DNA of 64,000 nucleotides from Burkholderiales bacterium (GCA_905339295.1 CAJPFI010000017.1:1-64000); one strand, 5' to 3'. Shown: positions 18,801 through 27,067, numbered from the stretch's first letter. Notes: generated by a model from the letters alone, not told the origin. Made by a program: numbers and translations.

Positions 18801-19672
18801 GGCTCGAGCTCCGGCTCGCTGCGCCCCGCGATCGGCACGCCCACCGCGATGTCCTCCTGGCCCGTGTACCGGTGCAGCAGGACGTGGAAGGCCGCGAGCA
18901 GCGTCATGAACAGCGTTGCCCGCTCGCGCCGGGCGAGCTCCTTCAGCCGTCGCGTGAGATCGGCGTCGACGACGAACGTTACACGCGCGCCGGCGTGATC
19001 CGGCCTCGGCGGCCGCGGGCGGTCGGTCGGCAACTCGAGCTCCGGCAACCCTGCCAGCGCCCGCTTCCAGTACGCCACCGGCTTCTCCAGCGCATCCCCT
19101 TCGAGCCTCCCGCGCTGGCGTACCGCATGGTCGGCGTACTGCATCGGCAGCTCGTGCAGCGGCGACGGCCGTCCGGCATGGAAAGCGCCGTAGAGCGCGG
19201 CGAGCTCCGCCCACAGCACGCCCGCCGACCACGCGTCGGTGACGATGTGGTGCATCGTCAGCAGCAGCCAGTGCTCGGTGTCGCGCAGGCACACGAGCCG
19301 CGCCCGCAGCAGCGGCCCTTGCGCGAGATCGAAGCGCGCGCGGCGCTCCTCCTGCGCGAGGCGCCGGGCCGCCGTCTCGCGCTCGGCCTCCGGCAGCGCG
19401 CGCAGGTCCTGCACGTCGAGCGGGACGACGGACGCCGGCACGACCACCTGCACCGGCTGCGCGTCCTCGAGCATGTACCGCGTGCGAAGAATCGCGTGCC
19501 GCCGGACCACTTCGTTCAGCGATCGGCGCAGGGCGTCCCGGTCGAGCGTCCCCGACAGTCGCAGCGCCTGCGGCTCGTTGTAGACCGACTCACCCGGGTA
19601 CAGCCGGTCGAGCAGCCACAGCCGCTGCTGGGCAAACGACAACGGAGCGGATCGCGCGGTGTCCGGAGTCAT
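15815..19672 (-). CDS. Nonribosomal peptide synthetase, C-A-T-TE
   Basis: A single-module NRPS of about 1285 aa. The condensation domain (about 8-450) has HHIVTDAWS near residue 139. The adenylation domain (about 480-960) has YTSGSTGNPKG near 612, GEIHVGG and NGKVDHRALP. The thiolation domain has GGHS near 1010, and a thioesterase has GHCNGA near 1139 with a late GGHV. The ten specificity residues read approximately D-A-F-F-L-G-V-T-F-K, resembling aliphatic (Ile/Val-like) codes; this was aligned by eye. The TE nucleophile is Cys. The start is taken at ATG 19672 (MTPDTARSAPLSFAQQ) because C domains begin here; ATGs at 19708 and 19825 are in frame. A C domain first in the line suggests acylation of the amino acid by an upstream acyl donor. 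No MbtH gene is seen. Confidence 0.92.
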   Translation of the reverse strand: MTPDTARSAPLSFAQQRLWLLDRLYPGESVYNEPQALRLSGTLDRDALRRSLNEVVRRHAILRTRYMLEDAQPVQVVVPASVVPLDVQDLRALPEAERETAARRLAQEERRARFDLAQGPLLRARLVCLRDTEHWLLLTMHHIVTDAWSAGVLWAELAALYGAFHAGRPSPLHELPMQYADHAVRQRGRLEGDALEKPVAYWKRALAGLPELELPTDRPRPPRPDHAGARVTFVVDADLTRRLKELARRERATLFMTLLAAFHVLLHRYTGQEDIAVGVPIAGRSEPELEPLIGFFVNMLVMRGDLSGQPGFDVLLGRVRRRALEAYEHQELPFEKLVMELAPVRTASRHPLFQVSFALHNAGQAPWRLPGLIVEEIDGLGGDDAKFDLSLTLTEAAGVLRGSIDFAVSLFEAPTVERMALQFRTLLSSIVTDPRQRIGRLALQDAEERERRLAEGTRTRSPYPETARIERLFEVQAAVRPDAVAVVDADGPLSYRELDARANRLARELDAAGLDSPRRVGVCLERGSDLVVGLLATLKAGAAYLPLDPEVPVERLRAMLADASVTLVLTTERLSSRLPVGGHRVVCIDRDATRIARRRGGNVETGGRADDIAYVMYTSGSTGNPKGVLIPHRAVVRLVCGTDYVRLGPDDVVAHLSNPAFDAATFEIWGALLNGASLVPVDKATALAPRSLAAALRANGVTTLFLTTALFNAVAREVPDAFAGCRQVLFGGEAVEPRWVRDVMRAGPPARLVHVYGPTEATTFATWHEVRADDAERATIPIGRPIANTEVVILDGEREPVPVGVPGEIHVGGPGLARGYLGPPELTAERFVPHPFDADPAARLYRTGDRARCRADGAVEFMGRLDRQVKIRGHRIELAEIESAIARLPYVRDAVVLARGATTDTRRIVAWLVSANAGGPPPANLRRDLRRVLPDYMLPAATVWMPALPLTANGKVDHRALPEPGATARPADGVPVPPRDMFEGVLVRIWEDLLGIRGIGVFDHFFEIGGHSLLAARLVDTIERETGLAVPLTAMFADDTIAGLANALRDGAPDANAPIVVVNGRGSRPPFVFLHGDFQAGGFYSLALARALGPDQPTLIVHPHGLTGDAVPETIEAMAADRIRALRTFRPAGPYVIGGHCNGALVAFEMARQLVAAGDAVPAVVLIESRAPAPGAEPSAGGTYVKFDAAGRAHVLASRDRLSEIELRYTRAIDAYAGAPLDGHAVVVQAEEWRAAAPDAGWSRFVRTWEGHVLPGGHVTMITRHLAELARVIGGVVERASEVPA

Positions 19673-20131
19673 CGCGCGTTTCGGGATTCCGCCGTAGGTC
19701 CCGGGCATCCCGGCGTTGCCTGCCGCCTGGACGCTCGAACGATGCCGGAGCGATTGGCACCGGAGGTCGAACGGGGGTATGCGAGGCCGTGGGAGGCGTT
19801 CGGGAGAGTCGAAGGCATGGAACATCGCGCCGTTGCGCGCGTCGCCGCCTGCGGGCGCGGCATCGGGGCGGGAAGTCGAGCGTTCGGGATGACGCGGCGA
19901 ACGCGCCGGCCCGGAGGATGACGCGGCCCGCCGGGTTCCGCGCGGAAACGGATGCCGAACGACGGCAAGATAGAGCGAGACGTCGGCCGTGTCCAGAGGC
20001 GGCGCGCCTCGATCGCTTCCGCGCGCATGCTGGCGCCTATCGACGTCGCCGGGGCAAACCTGCCGGTCGCGACCCGGATCCGCTCCGGTCGCGACGACGG
20101 CTGCGCGCTGCCGGGACCCGAGGAGCGCCGG
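19673..20131. other. 459-bp intergenic region upstream of the NRPS gene
   Basis: No convincing gene is present on either strand; open frames here have no recognisable protein pattern. It contains one plausible minus-strand promoter (19967-19995) which, if used, would give an untranslated leader of nearly 300 nt for the NRPS-PKS operon. No strong inverted repeats or riboswitch-like elements were seen by eye. Confidence 0.5.
19967..19995 (-). promoter_or_regulatory. Candidate sigma-70 promoter for the NRPS-PKS operon
   Basis: On the minus strand TGGACA (19995-19990, five of six to TTGACA) is followed after 17 bp by TATCTT (19972-19967, four of six to TATAAT). It points toward the NRPS gene and lies in the only long gap upstream. 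The evidence is hexamer similarity alone. Confidence 0.3.
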
Positions 20132-20554
20132 TCACGTCACGATCCGCCGCACACCTTCGGCGACCGCGACATAGCGCGCGAACTTGCCCAGCGCGATCGC
20201 CGCGGCCGCCACGAACAGGTTGTGGCGCAGCCAGCCCGACGCCACGCAGAGCGCGTCGCCGATCAGCGGGACCCACGAGAGCAGCAGCGTCGCCACGCCG
20301 TAGCGCTGCGCAAGGGCAACCGCGCGCGGCGCGAGCCTGCGCCCGCCTTCGGCCGGCAACAGGCGACCGAGGCCGTACGAAGTGAGCCCGCCGAGTGTGT
20401 TGCCGACGGTCGCGACGCCGATCAGGGTCCACGCACCCGCCGACCGATCCGCCACGAGCGCGGCAAGAACGATCTCCGAATTGCCCGGCAGCAGCGTCGC
20501 CGACAGGAAGCTCGACGCGAAGAGCAGCGCGAGGGCGTCGGCCGACGGCGTCAT
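20132..20554 (-). CDS. yqaA: YqaA family membrane protein (DedA/VTT-related)
   Basis: A 140-aa inner-membrane protein with about four hydrophobic segments. It matches the YqaA pattern: LPGNSEIVLAALV at about residues 22-34, a VGNTLGGLTSYGLGR block near 50-65, and RYGVATLLLSWVPLIGDALC near 84-103. The family is a small relative of DedA/SNARE-associated (VTT) proteins; its role is unproven, with lipid scrambling or membrane homeostasis inferred from the superfamily. The ATG at 20554 is chosen because the upstream in-frame sequence is low-complexity and overlaps comM. It sits 25 bp after comM on the same strand and is probably cotranscribed with it. Confidence 0.85.
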   Translation of the reverse strand: MTPSADALALLFASSFLSATLLPGNSEIVLAALVADRSAGAWTLIGVATVGNTLGGLTSYGLGRLLPAEGGRRLAPRAVALAQRYGVATLLLSWVPLIGDALCVASGWLRHNLFVAAAAIALGKFARYVAVAEGVRRIVT

Positions 20555-20579
20555 CGCGGCCGCGCCGATCGGCGGCGCG

Positions 20580-22106
20580 TCAACTCGCCCGCCTGTCCGC
20601 CGTGGCGTCATCGAAGCGCCGGTAGCCGATCGCTTCCGCGACGTGCACCGACGCAATCGTGTCGTCGCCGGCGAGATCGGCGATGGTCCGGGCGACCTTG
20701 AGGATCCGGTGGTAGGCGCGCGCGGACAATCCGAACCGCGCCATCGCGCGCGTCGCGAGCAGTTGCGCGTCCGGCGTCGGCGTGCAGTGCCGCTGCAGCT
20801 CGGCGACCGACAGCCGCGCGTTGCATGCGCGCTGGCGCTCGAGCTGGCGCGAGCGCGCCGCAGCGACCCGCCCGCGGACGCGGGACGAGGTCTCGCCACC
20901 GGGCTCGCCGGCGGCGAAGGCGATCTCGCCGGGCGGCAGCGCGGGCACGTCGATCGCGAGGTCGATGCGATCGACGAGCGGTCCGGAGATGCGGCCGCGG
21001 TAGGCCGCCACGCGGTCGTGCGCGCACCGGCAGCGTCCGCTCTCGTGCCCCAGCCAGCCGCAAGGGCACGGGTTCATCGCCGCGACGAGCTGGAACTGCG
21101 CCGGAAACGTGCTCTGGCGCGCCGCCCTCGAGATCTGCACGACGCCCGACTCCATCGGCTCCCGCAGCACCTCGAGCACACGCCGCTCCCATTCGGGCAG
21201 CTCGTCGAGGAACAGCACGCCCCGGTGCGCGAGCGAGATCTCGCCCGGCCGCGGATGGCTGCCGCCGCCGACGATCGCGACCGCGCTCGCCGTGTGATGC
21301 GGCGCGCGGAACGGACGCTCGCGCCAGCGCGCGGGATCGAAGCGCCCCGCGAGCGAGGCGATCGCCGCGACCTCGAGCGCCTCGTCCTCGTCCAGCGGCG
21401 CGAGGAGCGACGGCAGGCGCCGTGCGAGCATCGACTTGCCTGCGCCCGGCGGACCGCAAAGCAGCAGCGAGTGGCCTCCCGCGGCGGCGATTTCGAGCGC
21501 GCGCTTCGCCTGGTGCTGTCCCCGGACCTCGGCAAGATCCGGCATGTTTGCCGGCGCGTCGCAGGCGGGAACCGCCGCGAGCCTCGCGAGCGGCGTGTCG
21601 CCGGTCAGGTGGGCACAAACCTCCAGCAACGACCGCGCGGGAAGGACCGCGGCATCCGGCACGAGCGCCGCTTCAGCGGCGCTCGCCAGCGGCAGCACGA
21701 ACGCGCGCCCGTCGTGGCGCGCCGAGAGCACCATCGCGAGCGCGCCGCGCACGGCGCGCAATTCGCCGGTCAACGCGAGTTCGCCCGCGAACTCGTGGCG
21801 GTCGAGCGGCGCCGCCGGCACCTGCCCGCTCGCGGCGAGGATGCCGAGCGCGATCGGCAGGTCGAATCGGCCGGACTCCTTCGGCAGGTCGGCCGGCGCG
21901 AGGTTGACGGTGACCTTGCGCGCCGGGAACGCGAAGTTGGCGTTCTGCAGCGCCGCGCGCACGCGGTCGCGCGCCTCGCGGACCTCGGTCTCGGGGAGTC
22001 CGACGAGATTGACGCCCGGCAGCCCGCCGGCGAGGTGGACCTCGACGCTGACCGGCGGCGCCGACAGCCCCGCGAGCGCGCGGCTGCGTACGACGGCGAC
22101 CGACAT
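20580..22106 (-). CDS. comM: YifB/ComM family magnesium-chelatase-like AAA+ ATPase
   Basis: A 508-aa protein with the full ComM layout. An N-terminal ChlI-like (Lon-protease-fold) domain opens MSVAVVRSRALAGLSAP and includes GLPETEVREARDRVRAAL. The AAA+ core follows with Walker A GPPGAGKSMLARRL near residue 215, a Walker B-like region VLFLDELPEW and the C-terminal Mg-chelatase helical domain. ComM is a hexameric helicase that promotes branch migration during natural transformation. Length is normal for the family. The neighbours ubiK upstream and yqaA downstream on the same strand look like a small operon. Confidence 0.92.
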   Translation of the reverse strand: MSVAVVRSRALAGLSAPPVSVEVHLAGGLPGVNLVGLPETEVREARDRVRAALQNANFAFPARKVTVNLAPADLPKESGRFDLPIALGILAASGQVPAAPLDRHEFAGELALTGELRAVRGALAMVLSARHDGRAFVLPLASAAEAALVPDAAVLPARSLLEVCAHLTGDTPLARLAAVPACDAPANMPDLAEVRGQHQAKRALEIAAAGGHSLLLCGPPGAGKSMLARRLPSLLAPLDEDEALEVAAIASLAGRFDPARWRERPFRAPHHTASAVAIVGGGSHPRPGEISLAHRGVLFLDELPEWERRVLEVLREPMESGVVQISRAARQSTFPAQFQLVAAMNPCPCGWLGHESGRCRCAHDRVAAYRGRISGPLVDRIDLAIDVPALPPGEIAFAAGEPGGETSSRVRGRVAAARSRQLERQRACNARLSVAELQRHCTPTPDAQLLATRAMARFGLSARAYHRILKVARTIADLAGDDTIASVHVAEAIGYRRFDDATADRRAS

Positions 22107-22176
22107 GGGGCCCGGCGCGACAGGCGGACGAATCGGGGAATGCGGCCGCGCCGCCCGCCGCCGCCGGCCGGCCTTT

Positions 22177-22422
22177 TCAGCGATCGCCGCCGACGCGGGC
22201 CTCGAGCTCGGCCACCTTCGCCTCGAGGGCGTCGAGCTTGTCGCGCGTGCGCGCGAGCACCTTCGATTGCACGTCGAACTCCGCGCGCGGCACGACGTCG
22301 AGCTTCGCGAGGCCGCCCTGCAGCAGCGCCTTCACGTTCTTCTCGATGTCCTTCGCGGGCGAGGCCTCGATCGCGCGTCCGATGCGCTTGGCGAGGTCGT
22401 CCAGGGTCGCGCTGCTGATCAT
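22177..22422 (-). CDS. ubiK: UbiK-type accessory factor (BMFP/YqiC family)
   Basis: An 81-aa protein from ATG 22422 with a good ribosome-binding sequence (GAGGAG) upstream. The first half holds two amphipathic helices (LDDLAKRIGRAIEASP); the C-terminal half is a coiled coil (KVLARTRDKLDALEAKVAEL) typical of the BMFP domain. In E. coli UbiK is a trimeric membrane-associated factor needed for efficient aerobic ubiquinone synthesis together with UbiJ. Length and architecture match. It is the first gene of the minus-strand group with comM, and diverges from the nitrogen operon across a 375-bp regulatory gap. Confidence 0.88.
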   Translation of the reverse strand: MISSATLDDLAKRIGRAIEASPAKDIEKNVKALLQGGLAKLDVVPRAEFDVQSKVLARTRDKLDALEAKVAELEARVGGDR

Positions 22423-22645
22423 CTCGTGCTCCTCGCCGCGGGCGTGCGTCGATGCGAGCCAGTCTAGCAAACGGGCGCGGCCGCCGCGTTCGGCCGTCCG
22501 GACGATGGGCGATCGAGGTCGCGTGCCCGGGGGCCACGCGGGCATCCGAGGAGCCGCCCCCGGTCCGGCCGCAACGCTGCGCCGGCGGAACCGACGACCG
22601 GACGCGACCACCCGCGCCGCATTGGTGCGAACGCCGCCCGTCGCC

Positions 22646-22660
22646 GCACCGGCGCGGTGC
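22646..22660 (+). promoter_or_regulatory. NtrC-like dyad upstream of torF-glnK-amtB
   Basis: The sequence gcacc-ggcgc-ggtgc is a perfect 5-5-5 dyad matching the NtrC enhancer core (GCACC-N5-GGTGC). It lies 75 bp upstream of the sigma-54 -24 element, a normal enhancer distance. A second half-site (ggtgc) is present at 22624-22628. Confidence 0.5.
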
Positions 22661-22734
22661 GCCCATCGCGCTCCTGTCCGCGCCGCCCGCACGAGAGCCA
22701 TGGCAACCCATTGTTTTCATGTGATTTGCTGCGA

Positions 22735-22750
22735 TGGCACACGAAATGCT
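22735..22750 (+). promoter_or_regulatory. Sigma-54 (-24/-12) promoter of torF-glnK-amtB
   Basis: tggcacacgaaatgct matches the sigma-54 consensus TGGCACG-N4-TTGCW. The invariant GG and GC are exactly 10 bp apart and TGGCAC is intact. The predicted start point is near 22762, about 36 nt upstream of the torF ATG. The location before glnK-amtB is where NtrC/sigma-54 control is expected. Confidence 0.65.
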
Positions 22751-22797
22751 GACGGACCGGGAGCAACCCGCAACCTCCACCCACCGAGGAACCTCTC

Positions 22798-23589
22798 ATG
22801 CACGGCATCAGAAGTCTCCGTCTCGCCGCTCTCTCCGCGGCGCTCGCATCGACCACCGCCTACGCGCAAGCGCCGGCGTCGGACTGGAGCGCGACCGCCA
22901 ATGTCGGTCTCTACAGCGAATACCTGTTCCGCGGCATCGCGCAGACCGCGGGCAAGCCGGCCCTGCAGGGCGGCTTCGACGTCGCGCACAGCGGCGGCTT
23001 CTACGCCGGCACCTGGGGCTCGAACATCAGCTGGCTCGAGGACTTCGGCGCCTACTCGCGCTCGAGCCTCGAGTGGGACTTCTATGCGGGCTTCAAGCAG
23101 AACTTCCCGGGCAGCGACTTCTACTACGACGTCGGCGCGCTCTACTACTACTACCCGGGGACGAAGAACCCCGGCGTCCTGTCGGTCGACACGTGGGAGG
23201 TCTACGGCGCGCTCGGCTGGAAGTGGGCGAGCGCGAAGTTCAGCTACAGCCTCGACGACTACTTCGGCGTTCGCCCGACCGGGAAGAAGACCGACGGCAC
23301 CTACTACATCGACCTCTCCGCCGCGTACCCGGTGGGCGAGACCGGCGTCACGCTGCTCGGCCACTACGGCTACCTCGACATCCGCCACGACGCGAGCGGC
23401 GACGCGAAGCTCTCGTACTCCGACTGGCGGCTCGGCGCCGCGTACACGATCCCCGAAGGCGTCCTCAAGGGGCTCGAGGTCGGCGCCTACTACAGCGGCA
23501 ACGACGCGAAGTCCGGACCGTACACCGACCTCACCGGCTACGACACGTCGAAGGACCGCGGCGTCGTCTACGTGAAGAAGACGTTCTGA
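22798..23589 (+). CDS. TorF family putative porin (TIGR02001 type)
   Basis: A 263-aa outer-membrane beta-barrel candidate. A signal peptide at about 1-24 ends TTAYA before QAPASDW. The mature part begins with the family hallmark (SATANVGLYSEYLFRGIAQT) and is rich in alternating aromatic strands (YYDVGALYYYYPG), ending in a terminal Phe (YVKKTF), as expected for outer-membrane insertion. Proteins of this type often accompany glnK-amtB in betaproteobacteria, suggesting passage of ammonium or nitrogen compounds across the outer membrane; this is inferred from context. It is first in the operon, behind the sigma-54 promoter, with an AGGA ribosome-binding sequence. Confidence 0.88.
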   Translation: MHGIRSLRLAALSAALASTTAYAQAPASDWSATANVGLYSEYLFRGIAQTAGKPALQGGFDVAHSGGFYAGTWGSNISWLEDFGAYSRSSLEWDFYAGFKQNFPGSDFYYDVGALYYYYPGTKNPGVLSVDTWEVYGALGWKWASAKFSYSLDDYFGVRPTGKKTDGTYYIDLSAAYPVGETGVTLLGHYGYLDIRHDASGDAKLSYSDWRLGAAYTIPEGVLKGLEVGAYYSGNDAKSGPYTDLTGYDTSKDRGVVYVKKTF

Positions 23590-23973
<384 letters not shown>

Positions 23974-23983
23974 GGGGACCCTC

Positions 23984-25507
23984 ATGAAGAAGCTGTTCGC
24001 AATGATCGCGCTCGTCGGCGCGTTCGCACTCGCCGCGCCCGCGGCGCTCGCGCAGGACAAGGCGCCCGCCGACGCCGCGCCGCCCGCCGCCACCGCTCCG
24101 GCCGACGCCGCGGCGTCGGCGCCCACCGCGACGCCCGCTGCCGCGCCGGCCGCGACCGCCGCGCCGGCGCCGACGCCGAACAAAGGCGACGTCGCGTGGC
24201 TGCTCGTCTGCACCCTGCTCGTCATCATGATGAGCGTGCCCGCGCTGGCGCTCTTCTACGGCGGCATGGTGCGGTCGAAGAACATCCTGTCGGTGCTGAT
24301 GCAGGTGTTCGTCGTGTTCTCGCTCATCACCGTGCTGTGGTGCGTCTACGGCTACAGCCTCGCGTTCACCGAGGGCAGCGCCTACATCGGCGGCTTCGAC
24401 CGGCTGTTCCTGTCGGGCACGTTCGATTCGGCCACCGGGACGTTCGCGAACGGCGCCACGTTCAGCAAGAACACGCCGATCCCCGAGCTCGCGTTCGTCG
24501 CGTTCCAGGCGACGTTCGCGGCCATCACCGTGTGCCTGATCGTCGGCGCGCTCGCCGAGCGCATCAAGTTCTCCGCCATCCTGCTGTTCTCGGTGCTGTG
24601 GTTCACGTTCGCCTACACGCCGATCGCGCACATGGTGTGGTTCTGGATGGGTCCGGACGCGTACACCGACCCGAAGCTGGTCGACGAGCTGACGGCCAGG
24701 GCCGGCCTGATCTGGCAGTGGGGCGCGCTCGACTTCGCGGGCGGCACCGTCGTGCACATCAACGCGGGCGTCGCGGGTCTCGTCGGCGCGTTCCTGCTCG
24801 GCAAGCGCCTGGGCTACGGCAAGGAGGCGATGCCGCCGAACAACCTGCCGCTGACGATGATCGGCGCCTCGCTGCTGTGGGTGGGCTGGTTCGGGTTCAA
24901 CGCCGGTTCCGCGCTCGAGGCGGGCAACTCGGCGGTGCTCGCGTTCATCAACACGTTCCTCGCGACCGCGTGCGCCGTGCTGGCGTGGTGCGTCGGCGAA
25001 TGGCTGATGAAGGGCAAGCCGTCGATGCTGGGCGCCGCGTCCGGCGCCGTGGCGGGGCTCGTCGCCATCACGCCGGCCGCGGGCAACGTCGGCATCCCCG
25101 GCGCGTTCGTCATCGGCACCGCGGCGGGCTTCGTCTGCCTGTGGGGCGTGAACGGCCTGAAGCACATGCTCGGCGCCGACGACACGCTCGACGTGTTCGG
25201 CGTGCACGCGGTCGGTGGCATCCTGGGCGCGCTGCTCACCGGCGTGTTCAACGACCCGTCGCTCGGCGGCCCCGGTTACGTGTCCGACTGGGTCACCGGG
25301 GCCGTCATCGCGGCGAAGGACTACTCGATCGCGGGCCAGCTGTGGATCCAGGCGAAGGGCGTGCTGGTCACGATCGTCTGGTCGGCCGTGGTCGCGTTCG
25401 CCGCGTTCAAGATCGTCGACATGGCGGTCGGGCTGCGCGTCTCGGAGGAAGACGAGCGCGAGGGCCTCGACATCGCGTCGCACGGCGAGTCGGCCTACCG
25501 CCTCTAG
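23984..25507 (+). CDS. amtB: Ammonium transporter AmtB with an Ala/Pro-rich N-terminal extension
   Basis: A 507-aa Amt/Rh channel. A cleavable signal peptide (ends AALAQD, about residue 24) is followed by an unusual tail of some 45 residues made almost only of Ala, Pro and Thr before the first membrane helix (NKGDVAWLLVCTLLVIMM). The Amt core of eleven helices follows, with the pore His pair in GGTVVHINAGVAGLV and DVFGVHAVGGILG. The C-terminal cytoplasmic tail used by GlnK is present (EDEREGLDIASHGESAY). Its role is ammonium uptake, gated by GlnK encoded 10 nt upstream. A large hairpin after the stop probably ends the operon. Confidence 0.96.
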   Translation: MKKLFAMIALVGAFALAAPAALAQDKAPADAAPPAATAPADAAASAPTATPAAAPAATAAPAPTPNKGDVAWLLVCTLLVIMMSVPALALFYGGMVRSKNILSVLMQVFVVFSLITVLWCVYGYSLAFTEGSAYIGGFDRLFLSGTFDSATGTFANGATFSKNTPIPELAFVAFQATFAAITVCLIVGALAERIKFSAILLFSVLWFTFAYTPIAHMVWFWMGPDAYTDPKLVDELTARAGLIWQWGALDFAGGTVVHINAGVAGLVGAFLLGKRLGYGKEAMPPNNLPLTMIGASLLWVGWFGFNAGSALEAGNSAVLAFINTFLATACAVLAWCVGEWLMKGKPSMLGAASGAVAGLVAITPAAGNVGIPGAFVIGTAAGFVCLWGVNGLKHMLGADDTLDVFGVHAVGGILGALLTGVFNDPSLGGPGYVSDWVTGAVIAAKDYSIAGQLWIQAKGVLVTIVWSAVVAFAAFKIVDMAVGLRVSEEDEREGLDIASHGESAYRL

Positions 25508-25520
25508 TTGTCCGCAACAG

Positions 25521-25559
25521 CTCACATGCCGGCGGGCTGCCCGCCCGCCGGCACGTGAG
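25521..25559 (+). terminator. Hairpin after amtB, probable terminator
   Basis: A stem of 11 perfect pairs (25527-25537 with 25543-25553) is extended by five more pairs (ctcac/gtgag) across one mismatch, with a 5-nt loop. It starts 14 nt after the amtB stop. No clear T-tract follows, so termination could be weak or Rho-assisted. Confidence 0.6.
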
Positions 25560-25712
25560 TCGGGGTCTCCTCCCCGATCGTTTCTCCTCGGTGGCCTCGC
25601 GGGGCGTCTCTCGGCGCCCCGCTTTCTTTCCGCGCGCGAGACGAGGCGACGGCGACGGAGAACCCGGTCGTCGCCCCGTGGCGCGGCACGCTGGCCGGCC
25701 GAAGGCTTGGGC

Positions 25713-25718
25713 TAGAAT
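25713..25718 (+). promoter_or_regulatory. Candidate -10 element of gshA
   Basis: TAGAAT (five of six to TATAAT) lies 28 nt before the gshA ATG, in the gap after the amtB hairpin. No convincing -35 hexamer is visible at the right distance. Confidence 0.3.
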
Positions 25719-25745
25719 GGCTCTCCGCCGCCGAAGGCCCCGCCC

Positions 25746-27053
25746 ATGGTTCCGCATCTCACGACCGCGCTCGCCGGACCGCTCATGGACCTCGAGCGGA
25801 CGTTCCTCGAACGCATGCCGGAGATCGAATGCTGGCTGCGGTCGAAATGGCACGAGCACGCGGTCCCGTTCTACGCGTCGGTGGACCTGCGCAACGCGGG
25901 ATTCAAGCTCGCGCCGGTCGACACGAACCTGTTCCCGGGCGGGTTCAACAACCTGAACCCGTCGTTCATGCCGCTTTGCGTGCAGGCGATGCAGGCCGCC
26001 GTCGAGCGCGCCTGCGCGGACGCCCGCGGCGTGCTGCTCGTCCCGGAGAGCCACACGCGCAACACGTTCTACCTGCGCAACGTCGCGACGCTCGAGGGCA
26101 TCCTGAAGCAGGCGGGCCTGCGCGTGCGCATCGGCACGCTGATCCCGGACATCGCCCAGCCGACGAGGGTCGACCTGCCCGACGGCACGTCGGTCACGCT
26201 CGAGCCGATCGTGCGCCGCGGCCGTCGCGTGGGCGTCGGCGACTTCGACCCGTGCATGGTGCTGCTCAACAACGACCTGTCGGCCGGCCAGCCCCCGATC
26301 CTCCAGGGCATCGATCAACCGATCGCGCCGCCGCTCGCGGCCGGCTGGTACAACCGGCTCAAGTCGCATCACTTCGAGGCCTATCACACGGTGGCCGACG
26401 AGTTCGGCGCGCTGATCGGCATCGACCCGTGGCTCGTCGACCCGTACTTCGGCGTCTGCGGCGAGATCAACTTCCAGGAGCGCGCCGGCGAGCAGTGCCT
26501 CGCGTCGAACGTCGACTGGCTGCTCGGGCGCCTGCGCGCCAAGTACGACGAGTACGGGATCGACGAGAAGCCGTTCGTGATCGTGAAGGCCGACGCGGGC
26601 ACCTATGGCATGGGGATCATGACGGTGCGCGACGCGTCCGAGGTGCAGGGACTGAATCGCAAGCAGCGCAACAAGATGGCGGTCGTGAAGGAGGGCCTCG
26701 AGGTCACGTCGGTGATCATCCAGGAGGGCGTGCCCACCTACGAGGCGATCAACGACGCGATCGCCGAACCGGTCGTCTACCTGATCGACCGCTACGTCGT
26801 CGGCGGCTTCTACCGCGTGCACGCATCGCGCGGGCGCGACGAGAACCTGAACGCGCCGGGCGCGGAGTTCGTGCCGCTCGCGTTCGAGTCGCCGTGCATC
26901 CCGGACCTCTCGGGTCCGGCGGGATGCCCGCCCAACCGCTTCTACGCGTACGGCGTGGTCGCCCGGCTCGCGCAGGTCGCGGCCGCGATCGAGGTCGGGC
27001 AGCTCGCGGAGCGCGACACCCGGGCCGCGGCGCCGCTGGCCGCAACCGTGTAG
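25746..27053 (+). CDS. gshA: Glutamate-cysteine ligase (Thiobacillus-type GshA)
   Basis: A 435-aa enzyme of the proteobacterial gshA class first described in acidophilic thiobacilli (TIGR02049 type), distinct from E. coli GshA. It shows the conserved blocks VDLRNAGFKLAPVDTNLFPGG near residues 43-63, ESHTRNTFYLRN near 103, KPFVIVKADAGTYGMGIMTV near 277-296 and VYLIDRYVVGGFYRVH near 340. It catalyses the ATP-dependent first step of glutathione synthesis. gshB is not in the window. The ATG at 25746 gives the family's usual N-terminus. The DinB-family gene 14 nt downstream is probably cotranscribed. Confidence 0.92.
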   Translation: MVPHLTTALAGPLMDLERTFLERMPEIECWLRSKWHEHAVPFYASVDLRNAGFKLAPVDTNLFPGGFNNLNPSFMPLCVQAMQAAVERACADARGVLLVPESHTRNTFYLRNVATLEGILKQAGLRVRIGTLIPDIAQPTRVDLPDGTSVTLEPIVRRGRRVGVGDFDPCMVLLNNDLSAGQPPILQGIDQPIAPPLAAGWYNRLKSHHFEAYHTVADEFGALIGIDPWLVDPYFGVCGEINFQERAGEQCLASNVDWLLGRLRAKYDEYGIDEKPFVIVKADAGTYGMGIMTVRDASEVQGLNRKQRNKMAVVKEGLEVTSVIIQEGVPTYEAINDAIAEPVVYLIDRYVVGGFYRVHASRGRDENLNAPGAEFVPLAFESPCIPDLSGPAGCPPNRFYAYGVVARLAQVAAAIEVGQLAERDTRAAAPLAATV

Positions 27054-27067
27054 CGTGCCCCGGGGCC

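Noticed and set aside
11330-19921. Open reading frame of 2863 codons on the plus strand
   Set aside because: It is antisense to the PKS and NRPS genes, whose domains and active sites are clear. Its Arg/Ala/Asp/Val-rich composition is what antisense reading of GC-rich codons produces.
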